Of a stretch of 64,000 nt of DNA, positions 8,426 through 17,900 are shown piece after piece (position 1 is the stretch's first letter; each line of letters starts with the position of its first letter). Source of the stretch: an uncultured bacterium (GTDB lineage Bacteria; Planctomycetota; UBA8742; UBA2392); the NCBI GenBank assembly GCA_938014885.1, contig CALLQI010000021.1:62001-126000 (forward strand), read 5' to 3'. The notes beneath the pieces are model-generated. The model was not told where the DNA came from, searched no databases, and was given only the letters and a program-made list of their open reading frames with translations. The position numbers and the translations under genes are program-made.

Positions 8426-10177
8426 CTATTCGCCGAACTCGGTGCTGGGCAGAAGTCGCTCCACTTCGGCCTCCAGCAGCAAGTTAATTTCATCGGCGTG
8501 GTGCATCGCCAGCGACCGTGCGGCCAGGGCTTCTGCTTCCGTCGTGGTCACGCGCGACAGCAGCGTGCGCAGCTCATACAGCGCTGTCGGGCCGACGCTG
8601 AAGTCACGCAGGCCAAAACCAAGCAGCAGCACCGCAAAGCGCGCCTCGCCCGCCATTTCGCCGCAGACGCTGACCGGCTTGCCGGCCTTGTTCGCGGCCG
8701 CGATTACGCCTGACACCAGCCTCAGCACTGCCGGGTTGGTGTGCTTGAACAGGTTGGCGACGTTCTGGTTGTTGCGATCCACGGCCAGCGTGTACTGGAC
8801 CAGGTCGTTGGTGCCGATGCTGAAGAACGCGGCCTCGTCGATGAAGCTGTCGATCATCAGCGCGGCCGACGGCACCTCAACCATCATCCCGATCGGCACG
8901 TCGGCCTTGTGCGGGATGCCTTCGCGCGTCAGGTCCTGCTGCACGTTGGTGATGATCTGGCGCGCGGCGCGGAACTCTTCAATGCTGCCCACCATCGGCA
9001 GCATCAGCCGCGTCGGGCCCAGCAGGGCCGCCCGCAGCGCGGCGCGGACCTGCGTGATCAGCAGGTGTGGTTCGCGCAGACTGAGGCGAATGCTGCGGCA
9101 GCCCAGGAACGGGTTCTCTTCGCGCTCAAGCCCAACTTCGGCGGCGAACTTGTCCGCGCCAAAGTCCATCGTGCGCAGCGTCAGCATGCGGCCGCCGAGG
9201 CGCTCATGGGCGCGGCGGTACACTTCAAAGTGCTGTTCTTCGGTCGGGTGCGCGCCGAACTGGCTGTAGATGAACTCGGTGCGGAACAGGCCCACGCCAT
9301 CAGCGCCGTGGCCCAGCGCCAGGTCAATCTCTTCGTCCCACTCAATATTCGCGTACAGGTTTACTTTCGCGCCATCGGCCGTGGTGCGCGCGGCCTTGGA
9401 GGCGGCCTCAGCCAGGCGCTTCTCGCGGTCGATGTAGTCCTGCCCGCGAGCCTCATACTTGGCGCGGGTAGTTTCATCGGGGTTGACGATCACGCGGCCG
9501 GACTTGCCATCCACGATGACCACGTCGCCGCCGCTGACATCGTTGCTGATGCTGCCAAGTCCGACGACGGCGGGGATGCCCAGCGCGTTGGCCAGAATCG
9601 CGGTGTGGCTGGTGGCGCCGCCGGCATCCGTGACGAAGCCCGCGACCATCTTCTTGTCCAGTGTCGCGGTCTGGCTTGGTGTGAGGTCGTGGGCGATCAC
9701 GATGACCTTGCGGTCGAGCTTCTCAAGGTCAAAGGCGCGCTGGCCAAGCAGGTTGCGCAGCAAACGCTTCTGGATGTCGTAGAAATCGTTGACGCGCTGC
9801 ACGAAGTAGGGGTCGTTGATTTCCTTGAAGGGCTTGATGATTTTCTTGAACACGCGGCTGACGGCGTATTCGGGTGTGTAGCGCTTGCTCTTGATCTTGT
9901 CGGGGATTTCCTTGACCAGCATCGGATCTTCAAGCATGCGCAAGTGCGCATCAAAGATCAGCCCCACTTCTTCTTTGGCGACGCTGTGCACGCCGTCGCG
10001 GATTTCGGCGATTTCGTCGATGGCACGTTTGCGCGCCTGTTGAAAGCGGCGCAGTTCCACTTCGACTTCATCTTTGCGTATGAAGCGGCGGTGGATGCGG
10101 AAGCTTTCCGCGTCCAGCACCAGAGCGGGCGCAATCGCCACGCCCGGCGACACCGGGATACCGTTCTTGATTTCCAT
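8426..10177 (-). CDS. ptsI: Phosphoenolpyruvate-protein phosphotransferase (PTS enzyme I)
   Basis: I chose the ATG at 10177 (MEIKNGIPVSPG) because the family begins here. It gives 583 residues, the normal length of enzyme I. The protein autophosphorylates from phosphoenolpyruvate and passes the phosphate to HPr. The N-terminal HPr-binding helices come first, then the phosphohistidine motif GGATSHTAI. The PEP-binding TIM barrel carries the conserved RTEFIY, GTNDLVQYTLAVDR and SVCGEMAGE (active-site Cys) blocks. No HPr or enzyme II gene lies next to it, so here it could serve a regulatory PTS or one whose parts are encoded elsewhere. Its 5' side opens onto a repeat-rich intergenic region that must hold its promoter. 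Confidence 0.95.
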   Translation of the reverse strand: MEIKNGIPVSPGVAIAPALVLDAESFRIHRRFIRKDEVEVELRRFQQARKRAIDEIAEIRDGVHSVAKEEVGLIFDAHLRMLEDPMLVKEIPDKIKSKRYTPEYAVSRVFKKIIKPFKEINDPYFVQRVNDFYDIQKRLLRNLLGQRAFDLEKLDRKVIVIAHDLTPSQTATLDKKMVAGFVTDAGGATSHTAILANALGIPAVVGLGSISNDVSGGDVVIVDGKSGRVIVNPDETTRAKYEARGQDYIDREKRLAEAASKAARTTADGAKVNLYANIEWDEEIDLALGHGADGVGLFRTEFIYSQFGAHPTEEQHFEVYRRAHERLGGRMLTLRTMDFGADKFAAEVGLEREENPFLGCRSIRLSLREPHLLITQVRAALRAALLGPTRLMLPMVGSIEEFRAARQIITNVQQDLTREGIPHKADVPIGMMVEVPSAALMIDSFIDEAAFFSIGTNDLVQYTLAVDRNNQNVANLFKHTNPAVLRLVSGVIAAANKAGKPVSVCGEMAGEARFAVLLLGFGLRDFSVGPTALYELRTLLSRVTTTEAEALAARSLAMHHADEINLLLEAEVERLLPSTEFGE

Positions 10178-10785
10178 CGTTGACCCATCGGTACTCAGCC
10201 CGGCCACCGGGAAGGGCCCGCACCCAAGGGCGGCGCAACACTTCCGGCCAGGCAGATTCCGATTGCGCGGCGTTATAGCAGGAACAGGCATGGAGTCTGC
10301 CCCGGCGATTGCACGAATTTTGTAATCGCAGTTTCAGCTGACGGGGCGACGAACAACGGCAAAGGCATTCGAACCACCAAGGACCAGGAAGGCCACGAAG
10401 AACAACAACTGCGGTCTCACGCAGAGGCGCGGTGACGCGGAGAACAGCAACTGCTTTTGGGTTAAACGCCAACTGCAAAGTCACGCTGCTGCGCTGTGCA
10501 GTGGCAGTTGACTGCGCATCTTGCGAACGTTGCGAGAGGCCGCCGTAGCCGATGCAGGAGAGGCGTTCAGCCGCCAAGCACGCCAAGAGTGCCAAGAACT
10601 GCCAGCGACTCTGCAAGTCTGCTCGAGTCAGCTGTAGTCCCTAAGAAGGATGCAGTTGCAGTTCTTCGTGGTTCTTTGTGGTCCTTCGCGGTTCCAAAGC
10701 AGTTGCCGTTCTCTGCGTTTCTGCGTCTCTGCGTGAGGCCGCAGTTGCCGTGCTTCGTGGTTGATCCGCAGTTGCGGTCGAGAGC
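10178..10785. repeat. Intergenic region packed with short-period repeats and a 50-bp inverted repeat
   Basis: No gene is supported in these 600 bases. The stretch 10371-10400 has the pattern gaaccaccaaggaccaggaa followed by ccacgaagaac. Positions 10406-10458 read CAACTGCGG, then CGCAGAGG-like units, ending CAACTGCTTTT. The segment 10694-10747 is the reverse complement of that block with roughly 80-85% identity by eye. A third type (gccaagcacgccaagagtgcc) lies near 10570-10605, and the inverted form of the first type lies near 10655-10695. CAACTGC or its complement punctuates the modules about nine times. Similar degenerate 8-12-nt-period repeats occur in intergenic DNA of many environmental bacteria, and their function is unknown to me. 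Confidence 0.75.
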
Positions 10786-11406
10786 CTACGCGTGCGGCAG
10801 CAGGGTGCGGGCGTCTTCGAGGATGGCGCGTGCGATGGTCCACGGCGTGTCGCTGCGCGCGCCGCCGGCGTCGTTCCAGGCCGCCTGCAACTGCTGCTGT
10901 GCGCGGTACAAAGCGGTCTGGCGGCTCACCAGCTCACTGTCCGCGAAACTTTCGCCGGGCTTGAAGTTCAGCTCGCAGGCCATCACGCGATCAGGCCGGT
11001 CCGGGTTGAAAATCGGCACGCCGAACTTGCGGCAGATGATCGGCCGCGCCTCGTACACCGTGCACTCGCCCTCGGGCCCAAGCGCCGGGCAGGGCAGCGC
11101 CGCACCCGCCGGCGCGGATTGCCCCCAGGCTTCCGCCCCGCCAAACAAGCTCGTGCGGCCGGCCACATACCTCCGTGCCGCAGCCTGCAAAGTCGCGCGC
11201 TCAGTGGCGGGCAAATCGGCCACGTGGGCTGAAATCCGTGCGGCCTCAACTTCGGTGATCTGGAAAACCTGGCTGCAGCACTGGCTGCATCCCCGGCCGC
11301 AGAGAATGCGCGCGCCGTGGACGCTGCGGCCGCGCGCGAACTCGGCATCGGCCAGGTTGCAGACTTGCAGCAGGTTGCGGAACAGCGGATGCGCGTCGTC
11401 GTTCAT
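10786..11406 (-). CDS. YkgJ-family cysteine-cluster protein
   Basis: The 206-residue protein has the YkgJ/Fe-S cluster signature: CGRGCSQCC near residue 45, then CPALGPEGECTVYEARPIIC with the following RKFGVP. These eight or so cysteines are spaced as in proteins proposed to bind zinc or an Fe-S cluster. The biochemical role of the family is poorly defined. It is divergent from the thioesterase gene with only 45 bp between the starts, so the two share a promoter region. Its stop abuts the repeat region. The assignment rests on the Cys pattern and the RPIICRKFG motif, both clear. Confidence 0.8.
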   Translation of the reverse strand: MNDDAHPLFRNLLQVCNLADAEFARGRSVHGARILCGRGCSQCCSQVFQITEVEAARISAHVADLPATERATLQAAARRYVAGRTSLFGGAEAWGQSAPAGAALPCPALGPEGECTVYEARPIICRKFGVPIFNPDRPDRVMACELNFKPGESFADSELVSRQTALYRAQQQLQAAWNDAGGARSDTPWTIARAILEDARTLLPHA

Positions 11407-11451
11407 GACGTTATCTTCGTGACTTGTCGCAGCCCGCGCAATGGAGACCGC

Positions 11452-11922
11452 ATGCAGCCCAAGAAAGCCTCAGAAAGCCAAAGCCACCTGACCTGGATTG
11501 TGCAGCCGCAAGACCTGAACGTGCACGGCACGCTGTTCGGCGGCCAGCTGATGGCGCTGATGGACCGTGTGGCCGCGATGGCCTCAATCCGGCACGCGCG
11601 GCAGAACTGCGTCACGGTCAGCATCGACAAGGTCGATTTCGTGGCACCGGTGCGGCATGGGCAGATGCTGGACCTGACGGCGCGGATTCACTTCACCGCG
11701 CGCACCAGCATGGAGATTCGCGTTGAGGCAATCGCGGAAGGGCCCATCTCAGGCAACCGCGACGTGGTGTGCGAGGCGTTTTTCAGCTTCGTGGCCGTGG
11801 ACGAGAACATGAAGCCGACGCGCATCCCGCCCGTTGAGCTGGAGACAGAGCAGGACCACAAGCTGAACGTCGAGGCCAAAGCCCGCTACGAAGTCCGCAA
11901 GGCGGAACGAAAGAAGCTCTAA
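11452..11922 (+). CDS. Acyl-CoA thioesterase (hotdog fold, YciA-like)
   Basis: The start ATG at 11452 (MQPKKASESQS) is preceded by GGAG at about -9. The 156 residues make a single hotdog domain: the block DLNVHGTLFGGQLMALMDRV is the family hallmark, with the catalytic Asp in the helix region and the SIDKVDFVAPVRHGQ strand following. The C-terminal basic tail (RYEVRKAERKKL) resembles YciA/BfiT proteins. It hydrolyses acyl-CoA to free acid and CoA, and substrate length cannot be read from sequence. It overlaps the stop of the convergent surface-protein gene by 4 bp. Confidence 0.9.
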   Translation: MQPKKASESQSHLTWIVQPQDLNVHGTLFGGQLMALMDRVAAMASIRHARQNCVTVSIDKVDFVAPVRHGQMLDLTARIHFTARTSMEIRVEAIAEGPISGNRDVVCEAFFSFVAVDENMKPTRIPPVELETEQDHKLNVEAKARYEVRKAERKKL

Positions 11923-13139
11923 GCGAGGCGACGGCGGCGCACCCAGATCAGCGCACCGGCGGCGAGCGCCAGCGCCAGCCATGAGTTGCCTTCACCGGTT
12001 GAGCAGCCTTCGTCACCGCCTTTGCTCTTCTTTTTCTTCACGGTGATGGTGAAGGTGCGCACGTCGGTCGTGGACGGCGTGCCACTGTCCGTGATGCGCA
12101 AGTCAAAGCTGAAGCTGCCGGTCTGTGTGGGCGTGCCCGAGATTGCGCCGGTGCCCGCATCCAGCACCAGGCCCGGCGGAAGCGCGCCACTGTCGAGCGT
12201 GAAAGTCAGCGGGCTTATTCCCCCAAACGTGACCACGGTGGCGTTGTAAGCCTTGCCGCGCGTAGCGCCGGGCAGAGACAGTGTCTGGATCGCCACGTTG
12301 AACGGGATGTTCACGGTCTGCAAGCCATGCGCTGCTGTGTTGCCGCTGGGATCAGTGGCTGCAATATCGAAGTGGAACGTGATGCCGGGCGTAATCCCCG
12401 TGATCGTGCGCGTGTGGAAGGTCGCGAACGCTGCATCCGAAAGCACCGTGCCCAATGCTGGCGACGGGCCCCATTCCAAGTCGGTGGTCGCGGCCTCGTT
12501 GGTCTGGAACGTGAATTCAACGCTGGTGCTGGAAAGCACTGTCGCCACCACGTTGGAGATTGCGGGCGGTGTGGTGTCCAGTGAGGCCGCCGTCGTGAAC
12601 TGTCCGTTGGCAGAAAGCGTGGGGCCGTTCAGGTAGGGGTCCGTGCTGCGAACGCGGAACTGATATGTGGTGTTCGGACTGAGGCCCGTGATCAGCACCT
12701 GGTGCAGCGTCGTGAACGGCGTGGCCTGCGATGCCAGTGAACCATAAGCGACTGTGAGGCCGTAATCGATAATGCCGCTGGCGAGTTCGTCGGTTTCCCA
12801 CTCGACCAGCGCGCGGTCTGCGGCGGTGTAGATCACGGTGGGGTTGGCGATGATGACGGGCGCCGTGGTGTCGTCGGGGTCGTAGTTGTCGGGAACGTAG
12901 AGGGTGCTGAGTGCAAAGTTGGTGCTGGTCATGTCCGGGCCCGAAGGCGTGCCGGGGATAAGTGTGGCAGAGCGGTAGTTGGGCGAGAACGCCATGTCGG
13001 CCACACCGGGCGTGGATTCTTCTTCGACAGCAAAGTTGGGGCTCGAGGCCGCACCGCGCACCACAAACGCGCAAAGCGCGGTGATGAGAAGGGCCGAGGC
13101 CACAACAGCCGCCCGACGAGCAATGCCGGAATTTCGCAT
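11919..13139 (-). CDS. Exported Fn3/Ig-domain protein with Cys-type C-terminal anchor
   Basis: The ATG at 13139 (MRNSGIARRAAVV) has a GGAG about 10 bases upstream and starts a signal peptide ending near residue 30. Two fibronectin-III-like domains follow (ALVEWETDELASGIIDYG and SVEFTFQTNEAATTDLEWG), then a putative-Ig domain (TRGKAYNATV...GTPTQTGSFSFDLRITD). The C-terminus has a KKKKSKGGDEGCS linker, a hydrophobic helix and an RRRRLA end. This tripartite layout resembles Cys-bearing sorting signals such as MYXO-, Synerg- or JDVT-CTERM. It is likely held on the cell surface after processing. It is the last gene of the surface operon, 57 bp after the kelch gene. Confidence 0.75.
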   Translation of the reverse strand: MRNSGIARRAAVVASALLITALCAFVVRGAASSPNFAVEEESTPGVADMAFSPNYRSATLIPGTPSGPDMTSTNFALSTLYVPDNYDPDDTTAPVIIANPTVIYTAADRALVEWETDELASGIIDYGLTVAYGSLASQATPFTTLHQVLITGLSPNTTYQFRVRSTDPYLNGPTLSANGQFTTAASLDTTPPAISNVVATVLSSTSVEFTFQTNEAATTDLEWGPSPALGTVLSDAAFATFHTRTITGITPGITFHFDIAATDPSGNTAAHGLQTVNIPFNVAIQTLSLPGATRGKAYNATVVTFGGISPLTFTLDSGALPPGLVLDAGTGAISGTPTQTGSFSFDLRITDSGTPSTTDVRTFTITVKKKKSKGGDEGCSTGEGNSWLALALAAGALIWVRRRRLA

Positions 13140-13196
13140 AGCGATCACTCCGATCCAACTACGGCAACCAGCTACAGCCAGCAAAGCAATTCCAAC

Positions 13197-14825
13197 CTAA
13201 GGCGCGACATACGCGTACTGAGTCCTGCTCCAGGAGTTTGTGCTCGGGCTGAAGATGCCGCCGTCGCCCATTTCTAGAGCTGCCTGGTTGTTGCCGCCGA
13301 AATGAATGAAGTAGCCGCCGGAGAATGCCGCCTTGCCCGCGCCGCGACCAAGCACCAGCGCGGCTGGCATCGGCTGCCAGTATCCAAGCGAGGGTTTGAA
13401 CCTTGCACCGTCTGCAGGGGTGGCCCCACCTGTCGTGATCCCGCCCCAAAGAATGAGCTCTGATCCAGTCCATGCCGCGGCGAGGGACGCGCGCAGGAAG
13501 GAAGCAGACGGTAACGAACTCCAAGTACCAGAGGTCAAGTTAGGTGTGAATGCCGCCATTTCACCCAGATAGGCTCCGGCAGCGCGGCCGCCGAATACGA
13601 GCATCTCAGAGCCAGTCCAAACAGCTGCGTGCGCGGAACGCGCAGAGAGCGGACTTGCAGCTGTGCTGGTCCAGGTGTTACCTGACGGATCGTACAGTGC
13701 GCCATCGGCGTGCTCTGTCGCGGATCCGAATCCACCCCAGATGATCATCCGTGAGCCGGTCCACACTGCTGCGTGATCGATTCGCCCCGTGAGCCCCGAC
13801 GCAGCCGTAGCTGTCCAAGTCCCGGATGTCGGATTGAAGCGCGACCCGTCGCTAAGTTGGGTGCTACCCGATTGGCCGCCCCAGATGATCATCTCGGTGC
13901 CGGTCCAGACGGCGGTGTGCTGCCGGCGGGCAGATGGTGGTGAGCCAGTGGTCTCGATGGGTGACCATTGGTTCAGGACAGGGTCATACCGTGCGCCGTT
14001 GCTGAACTGCGAAACGGAAATGCTGCGGCCACCCCAGATGAGGACCTGCGTTCCCGTCCAGACAGCCGTGTGATGGTAACGTGCCTCCAGGGGGCTGGCG
14101 GCCATCGCTTGCCAAGTCCCGGTCGCCGGGTAGTAGCGGGCACCGTCACTGAGTGCGCCGGTACCGTTGTTCTGGCCGCCCCAAACGACCACGCAATCAC
14201 CAGTGTCGACCACCACGTGATTCTGGCGCTTGGCCAATGGGCCGCCATCCAAGGTGTCCGCAATGCCGGCCACGTCGTATTGCGCCGCGCGGGTGTAGCC
14301 TGCTCCTAGCAGGCCGGTGTCGTTGGGGTCGCCGGAGTAGACTATGCCGCCACTGGGTACGCCGCCTCCGCCACCGAGGTCCTGCCAGCTTCCGTTCTGG
14401 TAGATGCGGAACTGGTTGCTGGTGGTGTTGTAGTACATCATTCCGTTGAAGACGTTTGTGGCCGGGTCAGCGGCCAGGCGCGGCAGGCGAAAGCGGTCGT
14501 CGGCGGTGTCGGCGAATTGCTGGCTGCCACTGAGTGTGCCGCCGCCTTCGAACGTGGCCTGCTTGATGTTGACCGTGCCGCCCGTGCCGGGGTCAATCTC
14601 GACGCTAGTGTTCACCCCGTCGTGGCTGACCTTGAACACCTCGTCACTGCCAACGCGCACCACCACTTTGTCGCCCGCCGTTGCTTCGGCGTTCACAAAC
14701 AGGCTTGAAGCAGTAACTCCGGCCACACCGGCACCCATAAGCAGCATGGCACCGACGGCCACAGCAGCGCCTTGCCACACTTGCAGCCGTTTGCGCAGCT
14801 TTCGGATGATCAAGTTGCGATTCAT
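13197..14825 (-). CDS. Exported kelch beta-propeller protein with fibre-like N-terminal head
   Basis: The ATG at 14825 (MNRNLIIRKLRK) has a perfect AGGAG 7-8 bases upstream, giving 542 residues. A basic N-terminus and one hydrophobic segment (AVAVGAMLLMGAGVAGVTA) indicate export or membrane anchoring. Residues 50-160 look like a phage-tail-fibre or adhesin head (MMYYNTTSNQFRIYQNGSW, then a Gly-rich linker). Residues about 190-540 contain seven kelch-type blades with the repeating core HTAVWTGTEMIIWGG, enough for one closed propeller. No catalytic residues are evident. A ligand-binding or adhesive role at the surface is inferred. It sits 109 bp after the giant fibre gene. Confidence 0.8.
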   Translation of the reverse strand: MNRNLIIRKLRKRLQVWQGAAVAVGAMLLMGAGVAGVTASSLFVNAEATAGDKVVVRVGSDEVFKVSHDGVNTSVEIDPGTGGTVNIKQATFEGGGTLSGSQQFADTADDRFRLPRLAADPATNVFNGMMYYNTTSNQFRIYQNGSWQDLGGGGGVPSGGIVYSGDPNDTGLLGAGYTRAAQYDVAGIADTLDGGPLAKRQNHVVVDTGDCVVVWGGQNNGTGALSDGARYYPATGTWQAMAASPLEARYHHTAVWTGTQVLIWGGRSISVSQFSNGARYDPVLNQWSPIETTGSPPSARRQHTAVWTGTEMIIWGGQSGSTQLSDGSRFNPTSGTWTATAASGLTGRIDHAAVWTGSRMIIWGGFGSATEHADGALYDPSGNTWTSTAASPLSARSAHAAVWTGSEMLVFGGRAAGAYLGEMAAFTPNLTSGTWSSLPSASFLRASLAAAWTGSELILWGGITTGGATPADGARFKPSLGYWQPMPAALVLGRGAGKAAFSGGYFIHFGGNNQAALEMGDGGIFSPSTNSWSRTQYAYVAP

Positions 14826-14934
14826 CGTTTGCTCCTGGTTCGTTCCTGGTTCGCTTCCCCCCAAGCCACAGCCGAAGGGCTGCGGGTATTGCACAGGCAC
14901 TACGCCAGCTCCCAGCCTTTCGGCCGGGCTGAGA

Positions 14935-17900
14935 CTAATCGGCCACACTCACCAGCAGCCACACTGAGCCCGCACCGGAGGTGGTACCGGTGTCGGTGCT
15001 GGCAATGGCTTGAACCACCAGCTGGGTCGGCGCGCCGTGGTCGTAAGACGCCAAAGTGTTGCTGCTTGCGAGTGCCGTGCCGCTGACTGGCTGGAACACG
15101 TTGAATGCGGGCAACAGTTCGGCGGGCGCGCTGGACCTGCCGACCGAGATCGTGAAGCTGGTGTTTCCTGCCGTGTAGGAGGCCGAGTGCTTGATCTTGA
15201 CGGCGTGCACAACTGCACCGGCCGGGAGCTGAATCAGGTTTTGGACTTCGGAAGTGCCACCTCCGGAAAATGCCGGAATCGGGACTTCAATCCAGTGCGG
15301 GACGTTGCCCATGCTGGCCGGGTTGCCTGCGGTGTTCACGTTCAGGCTGCCTGTAATTGATGCCGAGGTCAGGCTGGCGCTGCCGCCATTGAGGATGTTC
15401 CCGGTTGCCAGGTTCAGGTTGCCGCCGCCCAGCGTGACGCTGGTGGCGTTCACGTTGGCAGCGGACACGGTGCCGCTTGCGGTTAGGCTTCCGGTGAACC
15501 CATCCAGCGTAATGGTCGTGGCCAGGCCATCGGTCACGTTCACAAGTCCCGTAGCACCCGTCGTGTTTCCCGCGAACACCGAGCCCAGGAAGGTCTTGTT
15601 GCCGTTGATGCTTTCGTTTACGGCGCCGGTGCTGCGCATGAAATCTGTGGTTGCGAGGCCGCCCAACGTTGCGGCGTTCACGCTGGTCAGGCCCGCGCCG
15701 TTGCCGGTGAACGCGCCTGTGAACGCGTTGCTGACGTTGTTCAGCGTGACCGCGCTGGTGTAGGTGCCGGTCAGGGCAGCAGTCGGCAGATTGCCGGTGT
15801 GGTTGGCGCGGTCGAGGTAGAATGCGCCGTTCTGGCCGTTCAGCAGCAGCGAATCACCGGCCGTACCGCTGATGCTGCCGGTGATCGTGCCGGTTACGGC
15901 CAGGTTGCCCACGATGCGGCTGTTGCCGTCGGCGTACAGCGCATACTGCGTGGCACCGGCCGTCGGGTTGTAGGCATACACACCGACACTGGTGCCGGTA
16001 CCGATCAGCGTGCCCTGCACCGTCTGCAACTGAAGCAGCGTGGCGTTTGCAGTGCCGAAGACACCGACGTTGCTGGTGGTGCTGCCGGCCGCCCAGGCCA
16101 GGCTGCCGGTGTTGCTGCCGGCGCGGGGCGCAGTGTTCAGCGCCGAGCTGACGGTCCCCAGGGCAGTGGCAGCACCCGCGTTATCGCCATTGGCGCCGAA
16201 GCGGCCGCCGATCAGCTGGTTGGCTGCGGTCGGCGCATTGGTGGGTGCCGTGGTGACCTCCGCGTCGGCTGAAACGCCGCTGATGCTGAGGCTGAGGTCC
16301 GAGCCGCCGGCATACTGTGCGCCGAAGTAGCCCGCGTTGGCGCCGGTCGTACTTTGATTGCCGGTCAGGAACGCCGTGCCCTGCGTGCCGCGCACTTCGC
16401 GGCCCGCGGTTGTGCTGCCTGCGTCAATCATCACGCCGCGCAGGCTGGCCGCGCGCGTGGCCAACGGATTGGAAGTACCGAACACCTGCAGGCCCTGCGC
16501 TTCCTGGATCGAGCCCAGGGTAGAACCGATGTTTGCCGTATTGATCGTAACCGCATTGACGATGCCCGAAGGCGCCGCGTTCACGGCCACCAGACCCGTG
16601 TTGCCGATGGTCAGGTTGCCCGAAGCAGTGTTGATGCTGGTGTTGCCATTGATCGTGGCGCCAGCGGCCACACTCAGGCTGTCCAGAGAGGCCAGGCCCC
16701 ACGAACTGAGCGTGGTGAACTGACCCGAGTTGGCAGTCGTGCTGCCGATGGCACCCGGGCTGGCCCAGTTGCCGCCCAGCAGGGTCAGCGCGTCCACATT
16801 GGTGATGCCCGCACCGTTGCCGGTGAATGTTCCGCCGGTGAGCGTAAGGTTGCCGGTGGCCAAAGTCAGGTTGCCGTCGGTGACGTTGTTGGCCGCCACC
16901 GAAGCAGCGGTAACACCCGTCAGGCCAGCGCCACCGCCGACAAAGCTGGTGGCTGTGATCGTGCCGCCGTTGGTGATGTTGTTCGAGTTCAGGTCGATTG
17001 CACCCGCCATGGTACCGCCCGCGAGTGCCAGTACGTTGGCCGACAGCGCGTAGTTGGCAGCGGGAGTGCCGCCGAGGTTCAACGCGTTTGTGGCCGTGGT
17101 TGCTGTAGTGGCACTGCCTGCGGTGGTCGCCGTGTCGGCATTGCCGGTCAATGCACCGACAAAGCTGGTGGCTGTGATCGTGCCGCCGTTGGTGATGTTG
17201 TTCGAATTCAGGTCGATTGCACCCGCCATGGTGCCACCCGCGAGTGCCAGCACGTTGGCCGACAGCGCGTAGTTAGCGGCGGGGACGCCTCCCAGCGCCA
17301 GTGAGTCGGTGGCGGTGCCGGAGATTGTGGCGTTGATCGTGCCCGTGACGAACAGATCGCCGTCGATGACGTTGTTGTCAGCTTCCACGTACAGGCCGTA
17401 GTTGCCGGCCGTTGCTTGCGTGTTCAGCAGCAGCAGCGCGGCCGACTGGCCCGCGAACGCGTCGCTGAACGTCTCCACATCGGTGCGGCCGGCGTTTGCC
17501 ATGCCGACGAGGCCGAAGCTCTGGTAGGTGCTGCCGCTGGCTGAGCCCACGACACCGACGTTGACGCCGGCTTGCGTGTTATCAGCCGAGCCGATCATGC
17601 CGATACTGAGGGTCGTGCTGGTGGCGTTGGTGTTGCGGGCCTCAGCAAACAGGCCGACAACGTCCGGCATGCCGGCCAGCGCACCCGGCGAGGCGATGTT
17701 TGCCGTGTGCTCGGTGCCGACGGACACCCCCTGGGTTTCGGAGGTGCCGCCGGACAGCACGCTGAACTGGGTGCCGCGAACAAGATTCGCGCCGGCGGTG
17801 GCCACAGTGGTCAGGAAGCTTGCACCGGTGAAGTCGGCCGCCAGCGCACCCGGAGTGGCCGAGAATTGCAGGTCGGTGGTAAGTGCAGTGCTGGTGACTG

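Noticed and set aside
10371..10750. Possible CRISPR array
   Set aside because: The repeats are degenerate, of several types and without uniform spacers, and no cas genes are near.
16354..17304. Long + strand frames antisense to the giant fibre gene
   Set aside because: They arise from the low-complexity repeats of the fibre. Their own sequence repeats with the same 219-bp period and shows no independent signal.
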